A stretch of DNA of 64,000 bases from Epichloe hybrida (GCA_019022495.1 JAFEKR010000002.1:4712001-4776000), one strand, 5' to 3'; shown: positions 1 through 12,642, counted from the stretch's first letter. The notes: generated by a model not told the origin, from the sequence alone. Numbers and translations are program-made.

Positions 1-3000
1 TTACTACTATTAGCTATTATAAGACTCCTATCTTTATAAGTAAGTATATTAGGTATAGGTAGCTAACTTTATTAAACGCTAAAGATATATTTATTTACAC
101 TAGTAAGGCAATACCACCCCTTCCCTAAGCCTCCCTAATATATTTAATAAGAACTCTTATTATAGTTTTTATTAATTTATTTATCCTATTACTTATCTAG
201 AGTTTAGGGAGTAATCCCTTTACCTTAGTAAAGGCTATAAGTTACTTTACTATTACTACTTCTATAATCTTTCTTACTATATTAAGTAGTAAAATTAGTC
301 TCTATATATTAGCTCTCCTTATTTCCTTAGTAGTTTTACTAGGTTTCCTAATTACTACTACTCTTATAGTTTAGAAGTAAGCTAGGAAGTATCCTATTTC
401 TAGGACTATATTTAGGAGCCTAGCTATAGTATCTTTAGCTAGGTTATTATAGGCTTTAATAAGGCCTGCTAGGAGTTTATTATCTCCTAGTGCCTTCTAG
501 CTAGCTATATTTACTAGGATATTATTAATCTTCTCTTACCTAAATTATTCTTTATCTAGTAGTAGTATATTTTCTAGCTCTAGGAAGGAGAGGTCTAGTA
601 TATATAAGAGGTTTACTATTAGCTTAGGGAAGAATCTTTATGCTAGTACACTAGCCTTATTATTATATATAATAGCTAGGTTAGGGTTATTTTTACTTCT
701 TTCTAGCTTAGGGAGTCTAGGGAGCTCTAGGGGGGCCTAGCTTTAAAGTTAGGCCTATCTCTTAAGCCTCCAGACCCCTCTGTCTTTTTCCTATATATTA
801 GCCTTTTATAATATATCCCTCTATATATTTCTTTTCTCTTCCCTTATAACGCGTTCTTAGTCCTTATTTACCTTAGTATAGGCTTACTAGTTTATATTAG
901 TTCTCTAGTATCTCTATTATCTCTTAGCTTACCTTACTTTACTAACTAACTCTTAGGCTTTCCTTAACTACTATACCTCTAGGCTAAGGAGTCCCTAGGC
1001 CTTCTTTAAGACTACCTTATCTATAATCTATTATAAGCTTATAATAAGCTATATTATATAGTTATCTATTCCCTCTTTATTACATAAATCTAGCGTGTTT
1101 TTAGGCTAGAGTCTAATTATAGCCTCTGCCTTTATATATAGTTAGTTTATAGCTCCCTATATATATCTAAGGACCTAAGGGATAGCTTCCTACTATTTAT
1201 TAAAGATACTAATTAGTTACAGGATATAGTTAGATCTAGGGATATTTTTAGCGCCTTTATAGTAAACTCTAATATCTAGCATAGCTTATACTAGATTAAT
1301 AGTGCTATCTCTATTGACTTTATATTATCTTATAGGTTTACCCTAGGGTATAATAAGTCTAAGCCTTTACTAGTCTATGAACTCTAGTAGTTTATTTACT
1401 TTATTAGTTTTCCTATCTAGCTTATCCTAGAGGGGGTGCTTTTAGTTAAAGTTACCTATAAATATACTTTAGTTATAAGGCTCTTCTAGGTTAATTATAT
1501 AAATAGGGGTGTTTTAGTTATTACTATATCCCTCTAAGTAAAGGGAGTAAATATTAACTCCTTATAGCTTTACTAGCAACTAGTTAGTCCCTCCCTAGGC
1601 TAACTATAACCTTACTTTGTGTTTCTTATTTATATATACTATATTATATTTATTATAATATATAAGTTAGAACTAGGCAAGGCCTAGTGCTAAGGGCTAT
1701 AGGTTTCTTATGTGTTCTTATTCTTAGATTATAATTACATCTATATTAGTCTAGTAATAGAGCGCTATATATACTAGTATGTTTTTCTTATTTATATTCT
1801 AGAAAAGGACTTATAATATTATTATATTAATTAAGGGGGCTATTAGTTACTACTATCTTATGCTAGCTCTATTCTAGCTTTAAGTTACTCCGCGTATTAT
1901 CTAATACTTCCTAATCTTAGTTATTTAGCGCTTTATTCTATATTTATAAGGTAGTCTCTCTTTTTACTTACTACTATAATAGGTTTTACTACTATACTAG
2001 GTCTCTTATAGGGTATAGTTAAGCCTTTACTTAGGGAGTAGGTAGTAAAGTAAGAGGGCTATTTAAGATATCTTACTTTAGTAGTATTTTACTTCTTTTT
2101 TAGAATAAAATAGTCCCTTAACTAGGCTAGGTGCGGTCTAAAGTATAAGATATAGTTCTCCTTTACCTATTTATCTTTTATAAGGTAGGAGGACTCTCTA
2201 TTCTTATAATAGCTAGCTTTATACTTACTATACCTTAGTGCTACCTTATAAAACTTAGCTATATAGCTTATTTAGAAGTAATTATAGTATTATTAGGATT
2301 ATAAGGTCTTATTATATAGTTTAGTTTAGAAAAGCTTTACTTTAAAGACTATACTATCTTAGTATATTTTATTAGTATCTTTTACTTTAGCTAGGCCTAG
2401 TATTAGAGTAGTTCTTTAGGCACCTTTACCCTAGGGTTATCTTACTATTACCTTTACTATATTTACCTTATTAGCTTTTCTAATTTCTATTACTAAGTTC
2501 TTAAGAGAGGTGTGTTTAGTTAAAAATCCTTTAATAATAACACTAAGTATATAATAGTAAAGGGCTACCTCTAGCCTAAATACTTTAGTAATCTATTTTT
2601 AGTTTTCTTTATATTAGGTAGTATTTCCTTTAAAGGTAATAATTATATCCCTACTAGGGAGTCTTCTAGCTACTACTACTATAGCCTAGCCTATAGCTTT
2701 ATTTACTACTATTACTATATCTTCTACGCCCCTAGACTAAAGTCATTCCTAGATAGTATTCCCTTTAATAAGTACCTCTTAGTCCTATCTACTAGGGATT
2801 TAGAGGGGGGGAGGTAAGCTATTTATTTATTTAGAAGCTAGGCTAGTAGTAATACTTACCTAGGTTAGAGCGTTACTTCCTTTAGTTCCTTCTTTAATAG
2901 CCTCTTTAAGGGCTTCTTTAAGGGCTTCTTTAAGGGCTTCTTTAGTAGTATAAATATTACTATTATTATGGTTTATTACCTTTGCTTTAGCTTAGGTGTA

Positions 3001-3290
3001 GTCTGCTGCCTATTTAGTAATAGCTTTAGTAATATGCTATACCTAAGTAACTTTATTACTAGGAATAAGGCTTATAATTTTATTATAGTATTTTATATTA
3101 TCTAAATATTTAAATTAGATCTAGTTTGTTATAAGGTTATTCTTACTACTCTAAATATTAAACTATCCTATTCCTATGTTTAGGTAGTAGTAGCTCTATG
3201 CTAGCCCCCTTTCTCCTAAGTTAATTACTATTAGCATATTTATACTCCTACTACTAGCTTTATTATAATATAATATTATAGGGGGGGGTA
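1..3290 (-). mobile_element. RIP-inactivated LINE (Tad1/I-like), 3' part outside window
   Basis: Translated on the minus strand with stops ignored, the fragment reads in LINE order. Around 2050-2230 there is a gag-like zinc-knuckle tail, with FRPHLA then LRDY and a lysine-rich run, where many Cys appear changed to Tyr. Around 1230-1770 there is an endonuclease/exonuclease/phosphatase domain (IGNFN, then HPLWD, and later STINLV). Around 700-830 lies the linker with VWRLKR, and below 660 the start of the reverse transcriptase. The rest of the reverse transcriptase and the 3' end lie left of base 1. No frame is intact, so this is a dead copy. The 5' limit near 3290 is set by the end of the TA-rich composition and is approximate. 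Confidence 0.75.
2899..2945. repeat. 12-bp tandem repeat in LINE remnant
   Basis: The unit agggcttcttta recurs about 3.5 times inside the degraded LINE gag region. It is probably a slippage product within the dead element. Confidence 0.7.
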
Positions 3291-3419
3291 AACAGAGGCA
3301 AGGAATTCAAATATTGATGTGGTTTGTATTTTAGAGGCGATTCCAGACCTTTAGAGCGGTGCGGAAGTTTGTGCGAAGGTTTAACAGTAGTATTATTACT
3401 CTTGAAAATAATATAATTA

Positions 3420-4437
3420 CACTAAGGCAAAAAGGCTAGAGTAGAAAGCTTTAATTAATCCTACTAACTAATTTAAAATAGGCATATATAGAATAATAAG
3501 CTTAAGGCGCGTATATTACCTTAATCTACTAGCCTAAAGCCTATTTTAACCTCTCTATTACTATATAACACTAAGACTTATTATCCTAGGATATAAAGAA
3601 CCTAAATTAATAAATTCAATAGTAAATTAATAATCTAGACTAAGGATTAAGGTTTATACTATTTAATCTTAAGAAGGTAAAACTTTTTATATTTATAAAT
3701 AGATTATTTACTAATAACTAAGACCTTACTTCTTAACTAGGCTACGTGCTTATCCTAGCTAGTAAAGTCTAAAAAGAAGGCACCTTTATAATCTAAGGTA
3801 ATATTATATACTATAGCTCTACTAAGAGTAAGAGAGTCACAAGAAGTGTGCTTACCTCTAAGATCTATAGCATAGTTACTAGTGCTAATATAGCTTATAT
3901 AATCTTAATAACGCTTAGGTTAATTACACACTAATTAAACCTCCCTATAATTCCTATTATTATCTATACTAATTTATACTCTTTGTATAAATACCTTATT
4001 AAGCTTAGTACTATAAAAGAGAAGCGCCTTATAATTAATATTATAGCTCTTTGTTAATTATACGAGCGATAAGAGATCTGCGAGATTAGATGGATTAATA
4101 GGAATGATAACCTTATAAATATATTCACGAAGGTATTACTAAATAAGGTATTTAAGAGGTTTATTATAAGTAATAAAGTAACTATTAGGATAGAAAGGTA
4201 GGTTATATAATTATAGCTCTTATGTTAATCTAATAAGGTTAAAGGTATTAAGATTAAGCCTACTTATCCTTATATAAGCTTATAGATTAAATATTATCTT
4301 TTATTATGCCCCTTTCCCTTACTCTTTTCTTATAATATTATCTATAATTATTTAATCTTACTTATTTATTAATTCTTTTTTAATTATCTTATTAATATTA
4401 TATATTAATAGTTATATTAAAAAGAGAGAGTTTCTAG
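3420..4437 (+). mobile_element. 5'-truncated Ty1/copia element, RT end and RNase H remnant
   Basis: The plus-strand translation from about 3600 to 4220, with stops read through, gives a copia RNase H region: KLFIFINRLFTNN, LGYVLILASKV, YYSSTKSKRVTRSVLTSK and IRWINRNDNLINIFTK. Internal TAA and TAG stops sit where Gln is expected. A purine run, aaaaagagagag at 4419-4430, lies just before a TG-initiated sequence at 4438, as a polypurine tract does before a 3' LTR. The element's 5' part (gag, protease, integrase, most of RT) is missing; it runs in the opposite direction to the copia element that follows. Confidence 0.78.
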
Positions 4438-4740
4438 TGTTAAAATAAGTATAATATTAACAAGGCTATATGCCTCTAATTAGCTAGGCGTGTTACATCG
4501 CAGACCTATATGTCTAGCCTAACCGCGCTATGGTTAGCATTAGCATATATAGCCTCTTTGCTAATAACTCTAATTAAGGCCCCTTTTCCTATAATAAATA
4601 GCATACTCTCTTTGCTTCTATTTAATCCCTCTTTTACTTGCTAAGATAGACTAGAATATATAATAATTACGTGCACTTTAGTCTACCTTGAAAACCCTAC
4701 GCGTAGGTTAATAGTATCCTGTAGATACCAATAGTATACA
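4438..4740 (+). repeat. 3' LTR of the truncated plus-strand copia element
   Basis: It begins TGTTAAAATAAG immediately after the polypurine tract and may end at the CA at 4739-4740. No second copy is present in the window, so the right end is a guess; a CA at 4729-4730 is nearly as good. It contains several runs with CpG and TpG retained, so it is less mutated than its flanks. Confidence 0.5.
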
Positions 4741-4963
4741 AAAGAGTAATTATTAGAAATATATTTTTAGTAAGGAAATAAAAAAGATTTTAGAAAAGAT
4801 TTATAAAAGGTTAATAACTACTGTATTAAATAAAATAAAATAGCTATAATACTAAATTTAATATATTCCTTATATAAAATTTAATTATATAAAAAGGGTT
4901 TTTAACATAACTATATTAAATTTATTTATATTTATTATTTATTATTTAGTATTATATCTAAAG

Positions 4964-4968
4964 ATATC
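4964..4968. repeat. Left target-site duplication of copia element (ATATC)
   Basis: ATATC lies directly before the first LTR and is repeated at 11240-11244 directly after the second LTR. Five bases is the usual Ty1/copia target duplication. Confidence 0.88.
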
Positions 4969-5199
4969 TGTTAGTTACACCAAGGGATTGGTATGCACTA
5001 GTGCAACGTAGGGTCAGGTTTAATAATATAATAAGGTCTTCGGATTAAAGCTATCTATAGCGTTATGTAACCACAAGAAAAGGGGGACGCAAGTTACGTG
5101 TATGCCTCGCGTATAGGTGTAGCTAATTATAGTGTGGCGTTGCCACACATGCTCCACTTTCCTAGTGGTTAACTTAATGTTAACCTAGTTATTATAACA
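4969..5199 (-). repeat. LTR of minus-strand copia element (element 3' LTR)
   Basis: The 231-bp terminal repeat begins TGTTAGTTACACC and ends ATAACA on the plus strand. It aligns without gaps over its full length to 11009-11239. I count about 28 differences, all C/T or G/A transitions. Confidence 0.95.
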
Positions 5200-5206
5200 C
5201 TAGTAA

Positions 5207-5217
5207 CTTCTTTTTTT
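5207..5217 (-). repeat. Polypurine tract of the minus-strand copia element
   Basis: On the minus strand this reads AAAAAAAGAAG and lies 7 bases before the element's 3' LTR. The truncated plus-strand copia has a similar tract in the same position, which supports the orientation call. Confidence 0.65.
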
Positions 5218-8200
5218 AGGAAGAAAGTAAGGCAGGATGTATCTAATACTAAAAGAGAGAATTAGTAAGTATATAAATGAAATAAGCCTATATAAGGATA
5301 AGTAAGTCTGATGTTAAATTCAGACTCCCTATTGGTTAGCAATGAAACGCAAGGAAAAATCGCTTAATCCGCGGATTAGGAAGCGGGCTTAATTAGGAGC
5401 TTTGAAAGCTTGAAAAACGTAATAAAATCAGAATTGTTTAAAATAAACACAAGTAGATACAGGGAAATAAAATAAGGGCTTCTCATTAGCTTGGCTATAG
5501 TTAGACCAGACTCTTATTAATCTTATCTAGTCTCTAGTCTCTTTACCTAGCCTTTAACTTAAATTATAGCTTTATTTAAGTTAATAAAGGTCTTAAGGCT
5601 CTTGTTTAGAGATGCCTTTGTTATTGCGTTAGTAAGGTTATTATTGCTATTAATCTATCATACTTTATAAATCTCTTGTCGCTTATATAATTACTAAAGT
5701 ACTATAATATTAATTATAAGGCGTTTCTCCTTTATAAAACCTAGCTTTATAAGATACTTATATAATAAAAAAGAGTCTATATAGATAATCATAGGGATAT
5801 AGTTAATCTTTAATTAGTCCGTGATTGTATTAAGGGTTATAGCAATTGCATAGGCTATATTAGTACCTTATACTATTAAGTATAGTTTAGAAGTAAGGGC
5901 GCTATAGGTTACACACTTGCTCTTTATTAAGCTATATATAATAATATTACCTTTTAAGGTAAATATATTATCTTTCGCCTCTTCGTTACCAATAATAATT
6001 ACGTATCCTATCTAGGAACTTAGATCTTTATTATTAGTAAGGGATTTATCTATAAACACAAATAATTTCGCATTCTTAAGGTCTAGAGGGATATAATGTA
6101 GGCCTTAGTCTTAATGTTAGATTTACTAGTTAAGTCGCTTATTTAATTAAGTTATATTATTAGGAGTTAGATCTTAATGTTATACTATGATTAACAGGTT
6201 GTAAAGGGCTTTAGGTTAATAGATAGTTATAATATAACTTCCTTATGCTTATTATTCAACGTAATCTTGTTTTATAGTTAGTAATTACAGGTTAATCTGC
6301 CTAATCTTCTTGCTCTAGCCTTTTTAATAAAGTTCCATTGAGTTATTAGCGTTCTAGGTAAGAATATAACTATTAAAGATAAGGGGATTCTTAGCTAATA
6401 GCTTTTGCTTTAGCTTTACTAAGAAATTTGCCTTCTGTAGTTCCTTCTTTTCAAGGTTATAGAAATCCTAGTCACTAAGGCCTAGCGTATTATTAGTTTA
6501 TATGCTAACTACTCTAAAGAGGTTATTGTTATTCTTTTCTGTGATTAGTAAGTATAAGTCGTAGGATAAAGTTATTATCTTAAGCATCTCTTTGTGGTAA
6601 TAGAAGTAAGTTGTAAACTAGTAAGTTCTAGCTTTTACGATTCTATATAAAGGCTTAATAACTTCTATAACAGTTCCTTTAGGGAACAGATATGCTATCT
6701 GCTTAGGTAATATAGCGATGATTAATCTTGCGAGCTACGTTTTTAATTACACGTAAGCTTATGTGATGTCTTGAATCCATAGGATAATTCCTCTAGATCT
6801 AAGCGATAGTGCAATCGTAATAATTAATCGTTAGCTTAATCTTTAGATTGTTAGGGATTAGGTTAGGATAAATTCCTTCCCTTTATTATTTGTCCCTTAA
6901 ATCATAAGCTATAACTTTTTATATAGCGTAGCTATTCCTTTACCTTTAATTTCTCTTACTATACAAGATTTGAAAAGTCTCTTGTTACTATGCTTAGCAG
7001 GATCGAATAGCGTGAATCTAAACACATTATAGGCTTGTAAAGCATTAATCTTAATCTAATCTAATAGCTTAAAGGGCTTGCCTAGGGTTATAATCTTTCC
7101 TTCTTAATATAACTAAAGGGCTAGATTTTAATTAGCTTCTTCCTTTACTATAATAAATACTACACTTAACTTACTGTTAGCCATAAGTTCCTCTATTAAT
7201 ACTTTCTCTTAGTCTTTATTTACTAAGTATATAGTTACTATGTATTTAGTTCCTATAAGGTTAAATTAAACTATAAGTTTCTTTTATAGTCTTTTACACT
7301 TTCTCTTAGGCTATAGTAATTCCTTATTTATTTCTAAAGCTTTAGGGATAATCTCTTTAATTATTAGGGTCTTGTTTATATCTATAGCTTAGTCTTTACC
7401 TTTAGGTGTTAACTTATGAAGTTCTTTAGTATAGTATAGGTTATAGTAGTATGGTTTAATAACTATTAATTAGAATCTTATTAGTCTATAAGGCATTTAA
7501 AGGGTATAGGTTTCTCTATTAGTAGTAAGAAGCTTATAGGGGCTATGCTATCTATCTTTCTCTCTCTATACGTGTACATTTAACTATAACAGAAGTTAGT
7601 GTATTAGTAGTGTATCTAGGCTATTTTAGGTTCTTAGAGCATTATGAACTTGTTGCTTTGCTAGGAGTTATTAAACCTTATTAGTAGCTTTATGGATTAC
7701 TTTAGCTTATTAAATAATAGATATACTTAGCAGTGACTTATTAGTTATCCATAAATATACACTAAAGATAAGAATTATAGGAATAAGACTATTAGGGCCT
7801 GCTAAGTTATTTATAGCTTTTATAGCTATCTAAAGTTATTACTTAGGTGTGAGATCTTAACCTATAGAGTCTATAATGATTATATAGGCTTGCTGTAATA
7901 GTCTATAATAGCGTTTAACTTTTCTAATGCTATTATAGGCCTTAACTAGAACTTTATTAATCTTGATTAATAGTAATTATATATAATGCTTAAATTTTAC
8001 TAATATAAAGTTCTTTCTAGTATTATAGATAATCTATTCTAGAGGACTAAGGTAAGTGTCAATCTAGCATTCACGTAAGGTATTCTAAATATTACGTGCC
8101 TTCTACTTATTTAGATTAAGGAATTAGGCTACTTAAAATAAGGTTATAGAATTAATAACATAAAGAATAGGTTATCTATTGATTTAAATAATATTAACTA

Positions 8201-11008
8201 TAATCTCGTAGTTAAACTTATAGTTATCTTTGATTATAAACTTAAATTTACCTAGGGCCTTTCTATTTATTTAGTAATAGTAGTAAATTTCAGTTAATTG
8301 TTTAATAGCCTTTACTTTAATATTATATCTAGCTTAGTTTAGTATCTTCATAAGCTATTTAACTAATAGGTAACTAAATTATTAATATAGTTAATGGAGT
8401 TCTGTTTCTAATAGGTGGAAAGCTACTGTTTCTCTAGCTTCTAGAGTTTACTAAAGATATCCCTATTTCCTAATAATAGGAACTATCTTATTATCTTAGA
8501 TTAATATATTTGCGAGGTTATCTACCTTAACGCGTAACCTATCTATGTTATTTAAAGAGAATAAGAAAGGCATATATATATTAATCACATAGAAAGGGAT
8601 ATTACCTAGCTCCGTTAGTACATTAACTACTCCTTTTATAATTATACTCCTAGTACTAAATTTAATCATCTTTTCTAGAGTTAGTTTAATCTTTAGTAAT
8701 AGCATTAATCTTAGCAAGGCTTATACTTATCTAATTCTAGCTATTAAGACACCTAAGGCTCCTATATTAGGTATTATCCCTTAGAAAACTTCTTTAGAGT
8801 AATGTTCCTCTGAAATATAAGAGGTTTTTATATTATTAAAGGGATTATGCTTAAGGTATATATGCTTAAATGATTTATCTCTTAGGATATTAATAATATT
8901 ACTATTAACTAGTTAAAATCCTAATGTAAAGAATTATGTAATACTTAGCTAGTTAAACTTTAATGTAAAAGTCTCTTTAGTATTATTATCCTTATCTTTG
9001 TTATTATTAGACTTAACAAAGGTTTTAGCTAATTCCCACGCTTTATTAGCGAGGTTATTAGCTTCTTTAGATACTTAGCCTTTATAAGCCACGAGGAATA
9101 CCTAATACTTTTTCTTTATTAGTAGCGATTAGTATCTCTTATTCTTTTACTAGCGCTCTTTTGCCTCTTTCTAGTCTTTTTCTAGATAGTTTATTAACTA
9201 GCATCTATTCTTATTATAGACGTGGTATTTGCTATAGTTATAGCCTTAGTTATAGTAACTATAGCCTCTATCTTAACCTTGTTAATTATACGGTTAGTTA
9301 TAATAGCGGTCTGTAAACATTACTTCTAATTTATTAGCATTAGTGGTACTAATAGTGCTTTAATTAAATTAGGCAGCTGATTTATTAGCTTTAGTAATAG
9401 AGATTAATTTACAGAGGTCTCTAGTAAGTCCTTTAAAGCTAGGTGAATAATTATATTCAGCTTGCTTGCACTCTAGAACACTAGAAATTACGCTTAGGGT
9501 CTAATAATAGAGTTCTATATTAACTATTAATAAGGGAAAGAGTCCTTTATAAACATGTTTAAGGGTTATAAGCAAAATCTTAAGATAATCTAGTTTAGAT
9601 TTATCTAGATTAGCAGTGATAATATTCCTAAGCGTTATACTATTTTATTCTTAGCAATAGAACTATTAGTTACTTTCTATTTTAAATTATTAATAAACAT
9701 CATTAACTATTTGTTTATATATAAAGCCTTTATTTACTAGATAATCAAGGTAATACTACTTAGTATTACCTAAAAGTATAATAGGAAGGGCCTTATGTAT
9801 GTATTCTTATAGGAGATTTAGTCTATTATATTTGTTCTAGAATAAGTTAACTTTTGGCGTAAGGAAGTTATATATCTTCCTACTATAATAGTTATTATCG
9901 TTATAGCTCTTTATAAGTTCTAAGATCTTTCTTATAATTTAATCTTTAGATAGGATTATTACTGTTTGTATAGCTAGGGTTATCTATTATATTAGTTATT
10001 CCGGGATAATTAGCGGAATTGTTGGATTTATTAGGGGTTTGGGTGTGTTTCTTCCTAGAGGTAGTTATATAACTAGAGGGTTATTTAAAGCAGGATTGTA
10101 AGGGTTATTAATTAGGGGATTATATATAGGAGGATTATATACTAAAGGGTAATGGATAGGGGTAGTGTGAATTAAAGGGCTTATGATTAGAGGGCTTTTA
10201 AGGGTAGGATTATTTAAAGAGAGGAATTTGCCTATAGTAATTTGCTTTACGATTTCGTTTTTAGGCTACTATAATATTATTTCTTCTTTAAGGACTTAAA
10301 TTAATGATTTAATAATCTTACTGCTTTGATTTTGAATAATATAGACGCTATTCTTACGTAGGTAGTCTTGTAATTTGCGTACTAAAGGTTATAAAGCTTA
10401 ATTAAGTGTTTCTTTTATCTAGCTATTAAGGTTATCACGGAAAATCTCCTAAAGGGTAAGATCTTTATATTAACCACTCTTATAGATATTAATTATCTAA
10501 GTAAGATAGTTATTAAGCTTCTATTTCTTAGTAGTCTAAGGATCTAGTTCTCTTAAGCTCTCCTAGTTAGTAGTAATAACTAAGGTATGTTTTTAAAGTT
10601 ATAGAGGTAGGCTTACTTTATTAGGTCTTAACTAGGTAGGCTGCTTTCCTTTAGTAGTCTATAATAAAGCTTATTTATTACTTAGGGGTGCTATTATTAA
10701 TAGTCTTTAGCTAGTAAGGCTAAGGGATTTTTAACTAGTAAGGTTAAGGGGTTTTTAATCTTTAGTTTAAGAAGTTATATGTAGCTATAAACTCTTAGTT
10801 AGTTAATTAGTTTTCTTATAATAGATAATAGGATTGATTCTTCTATTAATAGTTAGAGACTTACTAATAGAAAAAGTTAAATCCCTAGGAAGCCTAATAT
10901 CTAGTATTTAGAGTCTATTTTCCTTTAGCATACTTCCTTAGGTAGCTAAAGGAAGGCCTCTTCTTAAGTAATTCCTAGCTTATCTATGGTTTTTTAACTA
11001 CTAATTAG

Positions 11009-11239
11009 TGTTAGTTACACTAAGGGATTAGTATGCACTAGTGTAACATAGGGTTAGGTTTAATAATATAATAAGGTCTTTGGATTAAAGCTATTTATAG
11101 CGTTGTGTAGCTATAAGAAAAGGGGGACGTGAGTCACGTATATGCCTCGCGTATAGGTGTAGCTAATTATAGTGCGGCGTTACCGCACGTGCTTCACTTT
11201 CCTAGTGGTCAACTCGATGTTAACCCGGTTGTCACAACA
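11009..11239 (-). repeat. LTR of minus-strand copia element (element 5' LTR)
   Basis: This 231-bp repeat matches 4969-5199 along its full length. On the minus strand it starts TGTTGTGACAACC. It keeps more C and G than its partner in the element-proximal end (for example AACCCGG where the partner has AACCTAG), while the partner keeps more elsewhere, so the copies were mutated independently. Confidence 0.95.
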
Positions 11240-11244
11240 ATATC
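11240..11244. repeat. Right target-site duplication of copia element (ATATC)
   Basis: This is identical to 4964-4968 and abuts the LTR end. Confidence 0.88.
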
Positions 11245-11534
11245 TATAGGGTAAAAAAAAGAAAGAATATAAATAAATATATATAAATAGTAAAAAAAAA
11301 GATATACTAATATTATAATGGCTTAATATATATAAAAAATGCAATATATCTTAACATAAAAATATATATAGTATACATACCCTATATATAAAGTTATAAG
11401 TTATATACTAAATTAGCCTTAACTTTAAAAATCTATAACTAAATAACTAAATTATAATAAAAAAAAGGCTAATATTAAGCTAATTAAGAAAAATCTAAGG
11501 AATATTATAAGATAATAAAAGTCCCCACCTTTTT

Positions 11535-11674
11535 TTTTTACTAATACTACATTTGTAGTATTTGTAGTGTAGTGTAGTATTTACTACACTACAAACTACT
11601 ACACTACATACTACATCGAAAGCCAAAATACTACAAAAACTACACTACATGCAAAGCTCTGGGTGTAACTAACA
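11535..11674 (+). repeat. LTR fragment of a related element, with TACTACA-rich stretch
   Basis: Bases 11662-11674 (ggtgtaactaaca) are the exact reverse complement of the first 13 bases of the copia LTR, so a related LTR in the opposite orientation ends here. The 110 bases before it hold a dense set of direct and inverted copies of TACTACA/TGTAGTA, which could fold into hairpins. No other part of this element is recognisable. Confidence 0.6.
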
Positions 11675-12642
11675 TTACTAGTATTATAGTAATATAAAGC
11701 TTATAATAGTTATATAGGGATTATATAATTTACTACTAATATTATATATAAAACCTTTAAGATACTAATAGTCTTGAATTATAGTTATTATATCTTTAAC
11801 TTACTAGTATTAGCCTTTAATTTAAGATATTAGTATAATATACAGCGTTAACAGCGTTTATGAATCTATTATAATATAGTATTTATTATAATATAGAATA
11901 TAAAGGAAAAAATCAGTATGTAGAGGAAATTAGTGGTGTGGAATACATGAATTACAGGAGGTCACTTCCCTTATAAATTTACGTGCGCGGGTACTTCTTC
12001 CGTTTTAGGCCTAGTTACTACTGCATGATTGAAAATCACTACTGCATGTTTACGTGTTGCAATCTGTCAGCCGACTGACTTCCACCTCACACACTACTTT
12101 CTTCCTTCCTTCAGGGTTCCTTGCTTCATTGCACCAGGTGACTTCTCTTCACTACTTTTCTCCCCCCCATCTCCCCCTTTTCCTTTCTCATATTACAATT
12201 CATCTTCTTCTCCTTGCCTCCTTCTCTCCCCCGTGCACTTTCGATAACCCCACTACCCCCTGATCCCTTTTGAGACCAGGACCAGATCATCCTCGCACAG
12301 CATCGCTCAAGAAGCTTTCTGCTGCTATTCAATAACTCTCATCACCACGGCGTGACACCGGGTCATCGTATATACTGCAGCCACTACGAGCGAACCCATC
12401 GTCTCCATCACATTCCGCCCGACAGAGTATCGACTACTTGCGACCAGCAACACTCCTTTCGCCATCTGTCCTTGTTCGCTTTCCTGCGCAAGGGGCATCT
12501 TTACATATCTGATTGGCAAACTCTCGAGTCAAATCATCGTGCTATCTTTTTGCGTCAGTCTCCGACCTCGACTCGACCTTGCCCGTTTTCCAGATTCCAA
12601 CAAGAGAACATATAGTCCTTTACAATTCAACCCCAGTACGAA

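Larger units (their letters stand above)
4969..11239 (-). mobile_element. Complete but RIP-killed Ty1/copia LTR retrotransposon
   Basis: Two 231-bp LTRs with TG...CA ends bound a roughly 5.8-kb interior and are flanked by the same 5-bp direct repeat (ATATC). The coding sense is minus. Near 5940-6080 the translation gives the copia RNase H segment AKLFVFIDKSLTNNKDLSS, then a stop where Gln is expected, then IGYVIIIGNEEA. Around 9180-9280 there is a Tyr-rich stretch that may be the gag zinc knuckle after Cys loss. A polypurine tract adjoins the low-coordinate LTR. Domain order by position fits gag (about 9-10.9 kb), integrase, RT and RNase H (about 5.6-6.1 kb). No frame is open, so it is non-autonomous. 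A 73-codon frame at 8496-8717 (minus) is only a chance survivor. Confidence 0.92.
1..11930. repeat. AT-rich, RIP-degraded retrotransposon block
   Basis: The whole stretch is dominated by TA dinucleotides, has stop codons in all frames, and holds no convincing open gene; the longest reading frame is 73 codons. Conceptual translation still gives recognisable retrotransposon domains in which Gln and Trp codons have become stops. This is the expected outcome of C-to-T transitions on both strands (RIP). Composition returns to normal between about 11,930 and 12,050. The block looks like a nest of at least three retroelements and probably marks heterochromatin; the latter is inference. Confidence 0.93.

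Noticed and set aside
8496..8717. 73-codon frame in the copia element
   Set aside because: It is a chance open stretch in RIPed integrase-region DNA, not a gene.
1..11930. Repeat arrays as CRISPR or other prokaryote-type systems
   Set aside because: The repeats are retrotransposon LTRs and slippage repeats; there are no regularly spaced units, and the host is a eukaryote.
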